DNA of 64,000 nt from Noviherbaspirillum sp. L7-7A (lineage in GTDB: Bacteria; Pseudomonadota; Gammaproteobacteria; Burkholderiales; Burkholderiaceae_D): contig NZ_JAHQRJ010000001.1 in the NCBI RefSeq assembly GCF_019052805.1, forward strand, positions 248,001 through 312,000, read 5' to 3'. Made by a program: the position numbers and the translations under genes. Shown piece by piece: positions 21,201-31,136 of this stretch (the first letter of the stretch is position 1; each line of letters begins with the position of its first letter). The notes under the pieces were generated by a model. It had not been told where the DNA came from. It saw only the letters and a program-made list of their open reading frames with translations, and searched no databases.

Positions 21201-22147
21201 CCGTGATCGCCGACGCGCCGGCGCCGGCAGCGGCCGGCAGAGGCAACGCCGGCAACAGCAAGGGCAGCGATGGCGGGACGGCCGCCGCCGCGCCTGGCGC
21301 CTATACCAATCTGACGACCTGGTCCTTCGGCGAATTGCCCGAACTGCTGGAAATCCAGCAGGGCAAACAGAAGCTGATCGGCTTCCCGGCGCTGGTGGAC
21401 CGCGGCGGCCACTGCGACCTGGAAGTGTTCGACGACCCGGCCGAGGCCGCGCGCATCCACCGCAATGGCCTGCGTCGCCTGTTTGCCCTGCAGCTGAAGG
21501 AGCAGATCAAGTTCCTGGAAAAGAACATCCCCGGCCTGCAGCAGATGGGCATGCAGTACATGGCGCTGGGCTCGCAGGAAGAGTTGCGCGACCAGATCAT
21601 CGAGGCCGGTCTGGACCGCGCCTGCCTGCAGGAGCCGTTGCCGAAGAACGCCGAGGAATTCAGCGCCCGGCGCGACCAGGGCAAGGCCAGGCTCGGGCTG
21701 CTGGTCAACGAGATCGCCCGGCTGGCGGCGCAGGTGCTGGCGGAATTCCATGCGCTGCCCAAGAAGCTGCAGGGCGCCCGCGCGCATGCGCAGGCGGTGG
21801 CCGACATCCAGTCGCAGGTGCAGGCGCTGGTGGGCAAGCGCTTCATCACCGAGACCGACTATGCCCAGCTTGCGCACTACCCGCGCTATCTGAAGGCCAT
21901 AGGCGTGCGGCTGGACAAGCTGCGGGCCGACCCGGCGCGCGACGCGAAGCTGATGGCGGAATGGCAGCAGGCTGCCGCCCCCTGGCAACGGGCGATGAAG
22001 GGGCAGGGTGGGCGCGACCCGAAAATGCAGGAATACCGCTGGCTGCTGGAAGAACTGCGGGTGTCGCTGTTCGCGCAAGAACTGAAGACGCCGATGCCGG
22101 TGTCGGCCAAGCGGCTGCAGAAGGTATGGGAGGCGATGCAGCGGTAA
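18224..22147 (+). CDS. hrpA: ATP-dependent RNA helicase HrpA
   Basis: Large DEAH-box helicase, ~1307 residues from the ATG at 18224 (MHREPQAQTP); an in-frame ATG at 18167 would add 19 residues and overlap argA. A Gln/Pro-rich N-terminus precedes the helicase core: Walker A SGETGSGKTTQLPK, DEAH (IIIDEAHERSLNIDFLLGYL), motif III ITSATIDAERF and motif VI NQRAGRCGRVAAG. HA2 and OB-fold regions and the long C-terminal DUF3418 region follow, as in E. coli HrpA (~1300 residues). HrpA rescues stalled ribosomes in E. coli. Divergent from argA with almost no intergenic space. Confidence 0.94.
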   Translation: MHREPQAQTPQQSQPPQQSDNGRRQPPPRNPLPRIHFPEELPVSGRRDEITAALAAHQVIIVSGETGSGKTTQLPKICLALGRGERGLIGHTQPRRIAASSTARRIAQELGSPLGEHVGFKVRFNDNLTKGAWVKLMTDGILLAETQTDPLLKQYDTIIIDEAHERSLNIDFLLGYLKQLLPRRPDLKIIITSATIDAERFARHFGRHGKPAPVIEVSGRMYPVEIRYRPVEPGEGAAKPGAVPTAAQKGRGKRDLMGAVADAVDELCGVGSGDVLVFLPGEREIRDVAETLRKHHPPHVEILPLFARLSAQEQERVFKSTNARRIVLATNVAETSLTVPGIRYVVDAGTARVKRYSYRNKVEQLQIEPIAQSAANQRAGRCGRVAAGVCIRLYDEQDFLQRPKFTEPEILRSSLAAVILRMKSLKLADVESFPFIEPPLGRAIADGYQLLQELGAVDDANALTPLGRQLAKLPLDPRVGRMILASRDHDCLHEMLIIASALSVQDPRDRPLEAQAAADQAHRKFADDKSEFLSWLKIWKWFEEAIEHKKTNRQLQDNCRANFLSQMRLREWRDVHTQLLTVVREQGWRLNDAPATYEQLHSALLTGLLGNIGFKSEEDNLYLGARGIKFHIWPGSYLQKKAGRWMVAAELVDTTRLYARTIAQIQPEWLERIGGHLLKKSYGEPRWEKRGAQVVASERATLYGLVVYSQRRISYGAINPAEAREIFIRDALVGGDFDTRAPFLAHNQKLVREIENLEHKSRRLDVLVDDELIAAFYDELVPEDIHNGAAFEKWYRKASADNPKLLYLNREDLMRHEAAGVTTELFPKVMRVAGVEMGLSYHFEPGAARDGVTLTVPLFALNQVSAERAEWLVPGMLKEKTHLLLKSLPQKLRRHCVPLPDYAAGFVARVEERKIHGRGSLLDALIADVREQTGVMVRVGDFKLETLPAHHFMNFKVIDEHGRQLDMGRNLAALQAEFGGQAREQFQKIAEQTVIADAPAPAAAGRGNAGNSKGSDGGTAAAAPGAYTNLTTWSFGELPELLEIQQGKQKLIGFPALVDRGGHCDLEVFDDPAEAARIHRNGLRRLFALQLKEQIKFLEKNIPGLQQMGMQYMALGSQEELRDQIIEAGLDRACLQEPLPKNAEEFSARRDQGKARLGLLVNEIARLAAQVLAEFHALPKKLQGARAHAQAVADIQSQVQALVGKRFITETDYAQLAHYPRYLKAIGVRLDKLRADPARDAKLMAEWQQAAAPWQRAMKGQGGRDPKMQEYRWLLEELRVSLFAQELKTPMPVSAKRLQKVWEAMQR

Positions 22148-22253
22148 TGGCAGGGATTTTCAGGTTGCCATATGTTGCGCTTGCGAAACAGTCTGCGCGG
22201 CACGTGGCACGACGCTAGGTTTATCCCTGAAAATTACTCATAATCGTCGCTGC

Positions 22254-22281
22254 CCGGGACAGTGTGCCCGGTATTGTTTTT
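22254..22281 (+). terminator. Possible weak terminator after hrpA
   Basis: CCGGG (22254-22258) pairs with CCCGG (22267-22271), and TATTGTTTTTAT follows. The stem is short, so termination may be partial. It sits directly before the ribosome site of the small open frame at 22298, so it could also act as a leader structure. Confidence 0.35.
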
Positions 22282-22297
22282 ATAGGAAGGACGCTGC

Positions 22298-22384
22298 ATG
22301 ACGCTGGACCTGATCGATTACCTGATTGCCGCAGCAGGCCTGCTCGTGTTGGCAATCTGGTTCGATCGCTGGTGGCGCAAGTAA
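22298..22384 (+). CDS. Putative 28-residue single-span membrane microprotein
   Basis: An ATG at 22298 with GGAAGG nine bases upstream opens a 28-codon frame ending TAA at 22384. The peptide starts MTLDLIDYLIAAAGLLVLAI and ends WFDRWWRK: a short acidic N-terminus, one hydrophobic span, then a Trp/Arg/Lys-rich cationic tail, the layout of known bacterial small membrane proteins. Its last ~67 nt are antisense to the extreme 3' end of the acyltransferase gene. I do not recognise a family. The ribosome site and membrane-like composition support it; length alone would not. Confidence 0.45.
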   Translation: MTLDLIDYLIAAAGLLVLAIWFDRWWRK

Positions 22385-24414
22385 GGCGCGTCGGCCCGTG
22401 TACCGGGCATCAGGCCGTTACCGGCCATCCCTGATCCCTGATCGGCAACCACGGCACGGGACGATTCAAAGATGCTGGGTGACGGATCGCCCTGCAGAAG
22501 GCTTATTCCCTTCTCCACGAGCATCCTGCCGATCAGTCGCGAACCGATATCATTCAGGTGCCCGCTATCCCTGTACAGCGGGACGTTGTCTATGATGGCG
22601 TGGCAATGCCCGCCATCGCAGATCGCCTTGTTCGGATCGATATAGCTTATCGTGGGAAATTCCCGCTTCAGGGTCTCGAACATCAGCCGTTGCCTGCCAT
22701 TGGGCTGAGCGACCGTGTCGCAGCTGTCAGCACTGCCAAACAGTAGTCGCCGGATCGGGCAATTGGCATTCGTCGTGCCTTGATTGTTCAGAATAATGAT
22801 TGGTTTTGCGCCGGCGGAAAGAATACTGGAAACCGAATCCCTCAGGCCCTCGTGAAGCCGCGCAAAGTAAGCGGCCGTGCCATCGTTCGGCCAGGAAGCG
22901 GCCAGGATCACATACTTGTAACTGCCTGACGCGATGATGTCGTAGCTCAGCCTGTTCCTTGACCTGCACTTTTCGGCATAGGAGGCGCTTGGCCCCAAGG
23001 CGATTTCCTTGAGCGGCATGCAGCCATCCATCGTGTAGTGCATCACGGCCACGTCGTCCTGCCTTGCCAGCACATCCACCATGCCGGTGAAATGGTTCGC
23101 ATAGGAGTCGCCGATGAGAATCATCTCGGCCGGCTTGGACGAAGCGCCGAGGATGCAGGACGAGTCCAGGGCGCGCTGATAAAAGAACGTGGGGGAATGG
23201 CATTGATGGTGCAATTTCTCCGGCGCCGTGGCGATGATCTTTTCATACTCCACCACGCGTGGGTCGAACCGGCCTGGCAGCCCGCCATTTCCAATGACCG
23301 CAACCGATGCAAAGGCCAGCATGGTGAGCGGCATGACATAGCGCCGCCCTGCGGTCATGGCAAATGTCATCTCGGCACCCGAGCGGCGGAACGGAATTTC
23401 AACGAATTTCCACGACAGGAATGCGATCACGATGGAACCTGCGAAGATCAGCACGCCGCTGACGAGGGTGATTGGTATCTCCAGATAAGTGGCATAGGCA
23501 ATCACGGGCCAATGCCAGAGGTAGAGGGAATACGAAATCAGACCGATGAATACCATGGGTTTGGCTGACAGCGCCCGTGCGGTCAATGTCCGCGAGTTTG
23601 CACCGGAGGCGATCAGCAGGGCAGTCCCCAGGCAGGGATAAAGCGCATTCACGCCAGGGAAAGGGGCGGCTTCGGTAAGGAAGAAAAGGCTCCCGAACAT
23701 CAGCGCCGAGCCAGCCAGGCCGCATACCGTGGACGCAAGGAAGCTGAACGGAGCGCCTTTGTGGCAAATTAAAATGGCCAGCGCGCCGCCGGTCATCAGT
23801 TCAAAGAACCGGGTGGGCAGCAGGTAATAGGAGGCGGAAGCGGCAACGCGTACACCGAGCTCCGATGCCACCACGGCAGCCAGCAGGCCCAGCATGATCG
23901 AGATGAACAGCGCGGTCGGGCGCAAGCGTGCAAGCGCCAGGAGAAGGATGGGCCAGATAATGTAAAACTGTTCCTCGACGCCTAGGGACCACGTATGCAG
24001 CAGCGCCGCCTCATCGACGCCGCCATTGAAGTAATTTCCATATTCGCGCCAGAAGTAGATATTCGACACCGCGGCAGCCGCAGCGACCGCGCCCTTGAAC
24101 AGGCGCGTCAGATCTGTTGGCGACAGGATCGCCAGGCCAAATGCCAGTACAACGGCAATCATGACAAACAGTGGGGGAATAATGCGGTTGATGCGGCGCC
24201 GGTAAAAGGCGGCAAAGCAAAAATTGCCGTTCCGGATCTGGCTATAGATCAGCAACGTTATCAGGTAGCCGGATATGACAAAAAAGATATCGACGCCCGC
24301 AAATCCGCCCGGGACGAGTCTTTTCTCTATATGGAACAGCACCACCGAGATGACGGCAACCGCGCGCAGGCCGTCGATGTCGGGTCGATACGCCAATCTG
24401 TCCTTGCTATCCAT
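22318..24414 (-). CDS. OafA/YrhL-type acyltransferase with SGNH domain
   Basis: About 698 residues from the ATG at 24414 (MDSKDRLAYRPDIDGLRA); the open frame extends 22 codons further 5' but without family similarity. The N-terminal ~370 residues form an acyltransferase-3 membrane domain: RPDIDGLRAVAVISVVLFHI, FFVISGYLITLLIYSQI, LHTWSLGVEEQFYIIWPILL and about ten hydrophobic spans. The C-terminal part is an SGNH hydrolase-like domain with GDSYANHF and the catalytic pair in DSGHLNDIGSRL. Such enzymes O-acetylate lipopolysaccharide, capsule or peptidoglycan. It lies close to the polysaccharide locus but in the opposite direction. The last ~50 residues, after the SGNH core, look non-conserved and overlap the small frame at 22298. 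Confidence 0.87.
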   Translation of the reverse strand: MDSKDRLAYRPDIDGLRAVAVISVVLFHIEKRLVPGGFAGVDIFFVISGYLITLLIYSQIRNGNFCFAAFYRRRINRIIPPLFVMIAVVLAFGLAILSPTDLTRLFKGAVAAAAAVSNIYFWREYGNYFNGGVDEAALLHTWSLGVEEQFYIIWPILLLALARLRPTALFISIMLGLLAAVVASELGVRVAASASYYLLPTRFFELMTGGALAILICHKGAPFSFLASTVCGLAGSALMFGSLFFLTEAAPFPGVNALYPCLGTALLIASGANSRTLTARALSAKPMVFIGLISYSLYLWHWPVIAYATYLEIPITLVSGVLIFAGSIVIAFLSWKFVEIPFRRSGAEMTFAMTAGRRYVMPLTMLAFASVAVIGNGGLPGRFDPRVVEYEKIIATAPEKLHHQCHSPTFFYQRALDSSCILGASSKPAEMILIGDSYANHFTGMVDVLARQDDVAVMHYTMDGCMPLKEIALGPSASYAEKCRSRNRLSYDIIASGSYKYVILAASWPNDGTAAYFARLHEGLRDSVSSILSAGAKPIIILNNQGTTNANCPIRRLLFGSADSCDTVAQPNGRQRLMFETLKREFPTISYIDPNKAICDGGHCHAIIDNVPLYRDSGHLNDIGSRLIGRMLVEKGISLLQGDPSPSIFESSRAVVADQGSGMAGNGLMPGTRADAPYLRHQRSNQIANTSRPAAAIR

Positions 24415-24735
24415 GGCCTTCGTTGTTCCAGTCCGTGGTTGTCCTCTCATCCGCCTTGGAAAACCCCGGCCGGGCCCCATGCATGCGAAGGTCTTGCGTG
24501 TTCACGCTCGCGCGGAGAGGTCGTTGAACGCCAAGCCGCCGTGCCGCCAGCCTGCGTTGTCGTTCCGGGTGCGTACTTCTACCCATCCCAACCCATGAGG
24601 CGCCTTGAAACCGCGTCTTATTCCGTCTGGCGCCGCTGGGATCGTCGCCAACAGCAGTGCCATTGGCTCTTTACCCGCCTTGCCAGCCAAAAAAATCCAT
24701 CGATTCATCTGGCACGTCATGGATCAGTATCGATA
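24415..24735. other. 321-nt gap between acyltransferase and LysR genes
   Basis: Both neighbours read leftward. No coding sequence, terminator hairpin with T-tract, or repeat was seen; the left end presumably holds the acyltransferase promoter. Confidence 0.4.
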
Positions 24736-25761
24736 TCACGCTTGACCCTGGCCGATGCCGTGGCCTGGCATGGCGGTCGCTTCTCTATACATGGCCGCAT
24801 GGGAATGCAGCAGCCCTGAAAGCGTGCTGGCGCCGACGCCGGGCGAGGCCTGGCGGGCATGCACCACATAGAAGTCCATGCTGCTGTGATAGTGCGCCGG
24901 GATGGGCAACAGGCACAGGCGCTCATCGCGCAAATAGCGCTCCACGCGTTGCAGCGGCAGCCACGCATAACCCATGCCGGCTTCCAGTGCCGCCAGCGCG
25001 GTGTCAATGCTGCTGACATGCCAGGAAGACGCGTCTGACTTGCGACCCGCAGAAGCCGCCTTTACGCTTCCGCCGACATCGAGAACGATGCGTCTATGCC
25101 GTTTCAACTCCATTTCCGAAGGCGGCATATTGGCTTGCGCCAGCGGATGGTCGAAACAGGTGACCATTGCATATTGCACGGACAGCAGCCGGTCGGCGAT
25201 CAAGCCCGGCGGCACATTGGCGCAAATTGCCAGATCCACCGTGTTATGCGCAATGGCCTGTTCGACCTGCGGGCCACTGTCTTCGAACAGGGTGACCTTC
25301 ACGTGCGGCGCGCTGGTGGTGAAGCGGCGTATGGCCGCCATCAGAAAATCCTGCGGACAATTATGGTCCACCATCAGGCGCAATTCCGGCTCCCAGCCCA
25401 TGCGCATTTTTTCCGCCAGGACTTCGAGTTCGATTGCGCTGCGGATGACCTCCCGCGAGTATTCCATCAGGGCGCGGCCCTCTTCCGTCACATGCGCCTT
25501 GCGGCCCTCTACCTTCAAGAGCGCAATTCCCAGCTGCTCCTGCATCTTGGCCAATGTATAGCTGATGGCAGACTGGCTGACATGCAGGTACTCGGCTGCT
25601 GCGCTGAAGCCGTTGCAGTCGATGACTGCATGCAGCATGCGCCACTGCTTCAATGTAATTCTCGCGCGTCGGCTGTCGTAAGCCCGGGAGTTGCGTGTCG
25701 CTGGCATGTTCTGCTGCTCTCGCACTGCCAGGATGTCAGTATTGGTTTCTACCAGTTTCAT
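24736..25761 (-). CDS. LysR-family transcriptional regulator
   Basis: 341 residues. The N-terminal winged helix-turn-helix spans ~35-95: TLKQWRMLHAVIDCNGFSAA, EYLHVSQSAISYTLAKMQEQ, LGIALLKVEGRKAHVTEEG. An effector-binding domain follows, containing LRLMVDHNCPQDFLMAAIRR and AICANVPPGLIADRLLSV. The start could be 25761 or the ATG at 25707 (MPATRNSRA). It is divergent from the polysaccharide locus across 461 nt, so it could control that locus, but this is positional inference; LysR proteins usually regulate the divergent neighbour. Confidence 0.88.
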   Translation of the reverse strand: MKLVETNTDILAVREQQNMPATRNSRAYDSRRARITLKQWRMLHAVIDCNGFSAAAEYLHVSQSAISYTLAKMQEQLGIALLKVEGRKAHVTEEGRALMEYSREVIRSAIELEVLAEKMRMGWEPELRLMVDHNCPQDFLMAAIRRFTTSAPHVKVTLFEDSGPQVEQAIAHNTVDLAICANVPPGLIADRLLSVQYAMVTCFDHPLAQANMPPSEMELKRHRRIVLDVGGSVKAASAGRKSDASSWHVSSIDTALAALEAGMGYAWLPLQRVERYLRDERLCLLPIPAHYHSSMDFYVVHARQASPGVGASTLSGLLHSHAAMYREATAMPGHGIGQGQA

Positions 25762-26222
25762 TTTTTAACGTATCGCCTGATGAATAGACCAAAAATCTGG
25801 CGGGCAAGGGATGTGACCGACCTTTTCGCAGACACCAACATGGGTCGAAGGGTCGTTTAGAAAATCCAGAATACGAGAGCTTGACGGGCGCATCTTTAAC
25901 ATTTGTCAAGATTGACGAACATCGGCCACAGCGTTCACGCCAATTAACAAACGGCAAGAATCCGAAGCAAGTCATGCATTCGATCTCATGGATGGATACG
26001 AGCGTTGTGTTTAAAGCGCGTTCTATCGAATTTTCATACTTATTGTGCCAAGGTCGAATCCGTAGAATCTGACTGCGCACCAGCCATCCGCAAACCAAAC
26101 CGATGCTCGTGCTGCCGGGAGCAAACAATGAATTTGTCTCAGAGTGACGCCAGAGGCCATGCCTTGACTGGGCAGCTGCGCAGGGCAGCTGACTATGGGC
26201 AATATTGGGATGGAGGGACACA
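25762..26222. promoter_or_regulatory. Divergent regulatory region, lysR / exopolysaccharide locus
   Basis: 461 nt without a supported gene and AT-richer than the flanks. It contains an inverted repeat CTTGAC (25880-25885) / GTCAAG (25905-25910), a possible regulator site. The ribosome site for the first exopolysaccharide gene is GGAGG at 26212-26216. No -10/-35 pair is convincing enough to place. Confidence 0.4.
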
Positions 26223-27380
26223 ATGATACCCATGTCCGACATGTGGGCGGTGGTAGGCGTACCGGCCATTACCAGCTTTCTTGTCAGCCTGCTTATCGTG
26301 TGGACCGAGCGCTGGCACGGCAAGTACACGTTCGATATCGATATCGCCGGCATACAGAAGATGCACCGCAAGCCGGTGCCGCGTGTGGGCGGCATCGCCC
26401 TCATTGCCGGCGTGGCTGCGGTCGTGCTGTTCGGGTGGCTGTACCGTCCGCCCTCGGCGATGAAAAACCATAGCCATGACGTACTGCTGCTGCTGGTGGC
26501 CGGCATGCCATGTTTTCTGATGGGCCTGAAGGAAGACCTGACAAAGCGGGTTTCGGTGCGTGCGCGGCTGATGGCGACATTCGGCAGCGGCCTGCTGGCA
26601 GCATGGTTGTTAGGCGCTTACCTGCCCAGGCTCGATATCTACGGCGTCGACCATCTGATGCAATACGGGCCGTTGGCATTGATCGTTACCGCAGTGGCCG
26701 TGGCCGGGGTCGCCAACGCGATCAATATCATCGATGGTTTCAATGGCCTGGCCGGCAGCGCGGTCACAATCATGCTGTGCGGCATGGGAATCCTGGCCTG
26801 GCAGTTCAATGACATGTTCATGGTGACGCTGATACTTGCCGGCATCGGCACCATGCTGGGCTTCCTGGCCGTGAATTACCCGACCGGCCGCCTGTTCATG
26901 GGTGACGGCGGCGCCTACGTGGCCGGCTTCTGGGTGGCCGAGACTGCGGTGCTGCTCGTGATCCGTCACCCGACCATGTCGCCTTGGCAGGTGCTGGCTA
27001 TCTGCGCTTATCCGGTGATCGAGGTGCTGTACAGCATCTATCGCCGAAAAATCGTGCGCAGGAGCAGCCCTGGCGCGCCGGACCGATTGCACCTGCATAC
27101 GTTGCTATACCGGCGGCTGATATGCCGCTGGCTGCCGGTCACCACGCTGCCGCGCTGGAAGGGGAATGCCGTTGTGGCTGGCATCGTCGTGGTCTGGCTC
27201 AGCAGCGCCAGTCTTGCAGCCATCCTGCTTGGCAGCAAATCCTGGGTGGCCTTCAACCTGGTGGTGCTGCAAATCCTGATTTACATGGCGGTATATGCGC
27301 GGCTGGTGCGAGGGCACTGGTGCCTGAACGTGATCGTGATGCTGGGTCTGCGCGCCGAACGTACCAGGGTGGCGGCATGA
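26223..27380 (+). CDS. Polyprenyl-phosphate N-acetylhexosamine-1-phosphate transferase (WecA/WbpL-like)
   Basis: Likely starts repeat-unit assembly by moving a HexNAc-1-phosphate from UDP-sugar to undecaprenyl phosphate in the inner membrane. 385 residues from the ATG at 26223, seven bases after GGAGG. PNPT-family hallmarks are [16 protein letters not shown] near residue 45, [15 protein letters not shown] with the conserved Asp pair near 165-175, and [19 protein letters not shown] near 225. Roughly ten membrane spans are visible, plus a His-rich loop ([14 protein letters not shown]) in the place of the family's terminal cytoplasmic loop. First gene of the rightward exopolysaccharide operon. 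Confidence 0.87.
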   Translation: MIPMSDMWAVVGVPAITSFLVSLLIVWTERWHGKYTFDIDIAGIQKMHRKPVPRVGGIALIAGVAAVVLFGWLYRPPSAMKNHSHDVLLLLVAGMPCFLMGLKEDLTKRVSVRARLMATFGSGLLAAWLLGAYLPRLDIYGVDHLMQYGPLALIVTAVAVAGVANAINIIDGFNGLAGSAVTIMLCGMGILAWQFNDMFMVTLILAGIGTMLGFLAVNYPTGRLFMGDGGAYVAGFWVAETAVLLVIRHPTMSPWQVLAICAYPVIEVLYSIYRRKIVRRSSPGAPDRLHLHTLLYRRLICRWLPVTTLPRWKGNAVVAGIVVVWLSSASLAAILLGSKSWVAFNLVVLQILIYMAVYARLVRGHWCLNVIVMLGLRAERTRVAA

Positions 27381-27448
27381 GCATGCAACTTACGGGGCGG
27401 CCGGGCCAGGGCCCGAATTTGATTAACCTGCAGCAGGGAGAGTCCTTC

Positions 27449-28726
27449 ATGAATGTTTCCTCATCAACCGTCATTGCCGTTGTTGGCCTGGGCTATGTCG
27501 GCCTCCCACTGGCCGTCGAGTTCGGCAAGCAGTACCCCACCATCGGTTTTGATATCAATCAGCGCAGGGTAAGCGAATTGATGCAGGGCGTGGACACGAC
27601 ACTGGAAATCGACCAGGCCGACCTCACGGCGGCGAGCCGTCTCACCTTCACTACCCGGCCGCAGGAACTGGTGCGCGCCTCGGTCTACATCGTGACCGTG
27701 CCGACCCCGATAGACCGCCACAAGCAGCCCGATCTGACACCGATTGAAAGAGCGTCTGAAACCATAGGCAATGTCCTGAAGCGCGGCGACGTGGTGGTGT
27801 ACGAATCGACCGTTTATCCTGGAGCCACCGAGGAATTCGCGGTGCCGGTGCTCGAGCGCGCATCCGGACTGCAATTCAACAAGGACTTTACCGTTGGCTA
27901 CAGCCCCGAGCGCATCAATCCGGGCGACCGCAGCCACCGGCTCACCAGCATCATGAAAGTGACGTCCGGCTCAACGCCGGAAGCGGCCGATTTCGTTAAT
28001 GCGCTCTATGCCAGCATCATCCCGGCCGGAACCCACAAGGCGTCGTCGGTCAAGGTGGCGGAGGCGGCCAAGGTGATCGAAAACACCCAGCGCGACCTGA
28101 ACATCGCGCTGATGAACGAGTTCGCGATCATCTTCAAGAAGATAGGCATAGACACCGAGGAAGTGCTCCAGGCGGCTGGCACCAAGTGGAACTTCCTGGG
28201 CTTCCGGCCTGGCCTGGTTGGCGGCCACTGCATAGGCGTGGACCCGTACTACCTCACGCACAAGGCGGCGGCGCTGGGCTATCACCCGCAGGTGATCCTG
28301 GCCGGGCGCCGCATCAACGACAACATGGGTGGCTATGTCGTGGGCCAGCTGGTCAAGAAGATGCTGAAGTCACAGATACCTGTGGTGAACGCGTCCATTC
28401 TCATCATGGGCCTGTCATTCAAGGAAAACTGCCCGGACCTGCGCAACACCAAGGTGGCCGACATCATCAACGAGTTGAAGAGCTACAACGTCAACATCGA
28501 TGTGTATGACCCGTGGATCATTCCGGAAGATGCGCAGCATGAATACGGCGTGACGCCGGTGCGTGAACTGCATGAAGGCAAGTACGACGCCATTATCCTG
28601 GCAGTGGCGCACGATGAGTTCCGCGCGATCGGCAGCCAGAAGCTGCACAGCTATGGCAAGCCTATGCATGTACTGTACGACCTCAAGTACATGCTGCCCA
28701 AGGACGAATCGGACATGCGGCTGTGA
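27449..28726 (+). CDS. tviB: UDP-N-acetyl-D-glucosamine/galactosamine 6-dehydrogenase (TviB/WbpO type)
   Basis: Oxidises a UDP-HexNAc to its uronic acid with NAD+. 425 residues from the ATG at 27449 ([20 protein letters not shown]), preceded by GGGAG. An ATG at 27377 overlapping the previous stop would add 24 residues and is less likely. NAD-binding [13 protein letters not shown] is at the N-terminus, [13 protein letters not shown] is mid-protein, and the catalytic cysteine is in [12 protein letters not shown] near residue 260. It pairs with the downstream epimerase, as in Vi antigen and P. aeruginosa O6 loci, to yield UDP-GalNAcA. Confidence 0.9.
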   Translation: MNVSSSTVIAVVGLGYVGLPLAVEFGKQYPTIGFDINQRRVSELMQGVDTTLEIDQADLTAASRLTFTTRPQELVRASVYIVTVPTPIDRHKQPDLTPIERASETIGNVLKRGDVVVYESTVYPGATEEFAVPVLERASGLQFNKDFTVGYSPERINPGDRSHRLTSIMKVTSGSTPEAADFVNALYASIIPAGTHKASSVKVAEAAKVIENTQRDLNIALMNEFAIIFKKIGIDTEEVLQAAGTKWNFLGFRPGLVGGHCIGVDPYYLTHKAAALGYHPQVILAGRRINDNMGGYVVGQLVKKMLKSQIPVVNASILIMGLSFKENCPDLRNTKVADIINELKSYNVNIDVYDPWIIPEDAQHEYGVTPVRELHEGKYDAIILAVAHDEFRAIGSQKLHSYGKPMHVLYDLKYMLPKDESDMRL

Positions 28727-29793
28727 ACGCGCGGACAGGCCGGGCCGGCGCCATGCTGCCGGAGACGCTCAGGCAGCGGCTGCAGCTGCGACAGGACACA
28801 TGGCTAGTGACGGGCTGTGCCGGCTTTATCGGCTCCAACTTGCTGGAAACCCTGCTGGCGCATGACCAGAACGTGGTTGGCCTTGATAATTTTTCCACCG
28901 GCCACCCGTCCAACCTGCGCGAGGTAAAGTCCGCGCTGGAAGCCGCGCAATGGGCGCGCTTCCGTTTCATTGAAGGCGACATCCGCGATGCGGCCGTCTG
29001 TGCACACGCGATGAGCGGCATCGATCATGTACTGCACCAGGCTGCGCTCGGCTCGGTCCCGCGGTCCATCGACGACCCGGTTACCAGCAATGCAGTGAAC
29101 GTCGGAGGCTTCCTCAACATGCTGGTGGCCGCCCGTGACGCCCGCGTACTGAGCTTCACCTACGCGGCTTCCAGTTCCACTTACGGAGACCATCCGGGGC
29201 TGCCCAAGGTCGAGGACCGGATAGGCAAGCCGCTGTCGCCGTATGCGGTCACCAAGTACGTCAATGAACTGTATGCCGATGTATTTGCGCGCTGCTACGG
29301 CATGCGCGCCACCGGCCTGCGCTATTTCAATGTCTTCGGCAAGCGCCAGGACCCGAATGGCGCCTATGCCGCGGTGATACCGAAATGGGCTGCGGCCATG
29401 ATACGGGACGAAGAAGTCGCCATTAACGGCGACGGCCTGACAAGCCGCGACTTCTGCCATGTCGATAACGCGGTGCAGGCGAATCTGCTGGCGGCGCTGG
29501 CGCCGGAGGAGGCGCGCGGGCGGGTCTACAACGTGGCTGTAGGCGACACCACCACGCTGCTGGAGTTGCATGCGGCGCTGCGTTCGGCGCTGGCCGAGCA
29601 GGGCCTGCATTACGAGCGCGCGCCGGTGCACAGGCCGCCGCGCGCCGGCGATGTGCAGCATTCACTGGCCGACATCAGCCGCGCTGCGCAGGCTCTCGGT
29701 TATGCGCCGCGTTACCGCATCCGCGAGGGCCTGTCGATCTCGATGTCATGGTATCTGCAGCGCGAGCGGCAGCTGCTGGGGAGTCTCGATTGA
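28723..29793 (+). CDS. tviC: UDP-HexNAc(A) 4-epimerase (TviC/WbpP type)
   Basis: Extended SDR epimerase. Glycine motif [16 protein letters not shown] lies near residue 30, SSSTYGD supplies the catalytic Ser/Thr, and [15 protein letters not shown] near 174 is the YxxxK pair. [19 protein letters not shown] is typical of WbpP/TviC. The GTG at 28723 overlaps the tviB stop (GTGA); an ATG at 28753 (MLPETLRQ) is the alternative. With tviB it should make UDP-GalNAcA from UDP-GlcNAc. Confidence 0.9.
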   Translation: MNARTGRAGAMLPETLRQRLQLRQDTWLVTGCAGFIGSNLLETLLAHDQNVVGLDNFSTGHPSNLREVKSALEAAQWARFRFIEGDIRDAAVCAHAMSGIDHVLHQAALGSVPRSIDDPVTSNAVNVGGFLNMLVAARDARVLSFTYAASSSTYGDHPGLPKVEDRIGKPLSPYAVTKYVNELYADVFARCYGMRATGLRYFNVFGKRQDPNGAYAAVIPKWAAAMIRDEEVAINGDGLTSRDFCHVDNAVQANLLAALAPEEARGRVYNVAVGDTTTLLELHAALRSALAEQGLHYERAPVHRPPRAGDVQHSLADISRAAQALGYAPRYRIREGLSISMSWYLQRERQLLGSLD

Positions 29794-31136
29794 ACGTGTT
29801 TGTCGCCTGGAACAACCGCGTCCGGGGCTTTCATCCCGACCATCTGGCCATACTGCGGGGCATGGCCTGGGTGACGGTGTTCGTCATGCTCGGCAAACTG
29901 TCCGGCGCCGCCAAGGAAATGGCGGTGGCCTACCGCTACGGCATTGGCGCAGAGGTGGACGGCTATCTGTTCGTGCTCAACCTGGTGAGCTGGCCGCTGG
30001 CGCTCTGGTTCGGCGTACTGACCATGGTGCTGGTGCCGCTGGCGGCCCGGCTGCAGCAGGAGCATCCCGGCGAGCTGCCGCGCTTTCGCGCCGAGCTGCT
30101 GGGCGCCGGGCTGGGCCTGGGTCTGCTGCTATGGATGGCTGCCGCGCTGCTGCTGCCGGCGCTGATACGGGCACCTTGGGCCGGCCTCACGCCAGCCACC
30201 GCGGCCTACGCTGCCGAAGCCGCAAAGGGACTGACGCTGCTGATGCCGCTGGGCGTGCTGGCCAGCCTGTTTTCCGCATGGATGCTGGCTGCTGGCCTGC
30301 ACGCCAACACCCTGCTGGAAGGCGTGCCCGCGCTGGCCATCGCAGCAGCGGTGATGCTGGGGGACGGCGGCATCTCGGCGCTGATATGGGGCACGGTGGC
30401 CGGCTATACGCTTCACATGGCCTGCCTGGCGCTGCCCCTTCTGAAGCGCCGCGAACTTGTCAGGCCGCGCATCAGCTTCAGTTCGCCCGGTTGGCGCTGG
30501 TTCTGGCAAAGCTTTGCCATCATGCTGGCCGGGAATGCGGTGATGAGCCTGATCGACATTGTCGACCTGATGTTCGCCGTCCATCTCGGCACCGGCGTGG
30601 TGTCCACGCTCAGCTACGCCAACCGGGTGCTGGCGCTGCTGCTCGGACTAGGCGGCACCGCGGTCAGCCGCGCCACCCTGCCGGTGTTTGCGCGCGCTCA
30701 GCATGAAACGCCACAACACATCCACGAGGTTGCCAGCCGCTGGGTTGGCGTCATGCTTGGCGTGGGAGCGCTAGCCACTGTCATGGTCTGGTGGCTCGCG
30801 CCGCTGGCAGTCAGGCTGCTCTTCGAGCGCGGCGCCTTCGACGCCGCCAATACCGAGTCGGTAGCCAGTGTGCTGCGCTACGGCGCCGTGCAAATGCCCT
30901 TCTACTTCGCCGCGCTGGTACTGGTATCCAGCCTGGTATCGCGCGGCTTGTACCGCGCGGTCGCCATCGGTGCAGCTGTCAACCTGCTGGTCAAGGTCGG
31001 CGCCAGCCTGCTGCTGGTGCCGGCGCTGGGCATGCAGGGTATCGCGCTGGCGACCGGCGCGATGTACCTGGCGTCGTTTGCAATGCTGTACTGGTATGCG
31101 CGGCGCATCCATAAGATAAAGGGGACTTGTGCATGA
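29790..31136 (+). CDS. MurJ/MviN-like lipid-linked oligosaccharide flippase
   Basis: About 448 residues and 12-14 hydrophobic spans. [20 protein letters not shown] and [20 protein letters not shown] near the N-terminus resemble the MOP-superfamily MurJ group, and [20 protein letters not shown] and [11 protein letters not shown] occur in the second half. It probably serves as the Wzx-type flippase of this locus, moving undecaprenyl-PP-linked repeat units across the membrane. The most likely start is the TTG at 29790 inside the overlap with the epimerase stop (TTGA), with GGGAG nearby. It ends in an ATGA overlap with the next gene. Confidence 0.82.
   Translation: MNVFVAWNNRVRGFHPDHLAILRGMAWVTVFVMLGKLSGAAKEMAVAYRYGIGAEVDGYLFVLNLVSWPLALWFGVLTMVLVPLAARLQQEHPGELPRFRAELLGAGLGLGLLLWMAAALLLPALIRAPWAGLTPATAAYAAEAAKGLTLLMPLGVLASLFSAWMLAAGLHANTLLEGVPALAIAAAVMLGDGGISALIWGTVAGYTLHMACLALPLLKRRELVRPRISFSSPGWRWFWQSFAIMLAGNAVMSLIDIVDLMFAVHLGTGVVSTLSYANRVLALLLGLGGTAVSRATLPVFARAQHETPQHIHEVASRWVGVMLGVGALATVMVWWLAPLAVRLLFERGAFDAANTESVASVLRYGAVQMPFYFAALVLVSSLVSRGLYRAVAIGAAVNLLVKVGASLLLVPALGMQGIALATGAMYLASFAMLYWYARRIHKIKGTCA

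Noticed and set aside
18761-22078. 1105-codon open frame opposite hrpA
   Set aside because: It is exactly antisense to a full-length HrpA with all helicase motifs; its translation is His/Gln/Arg low-complexity with no domain.
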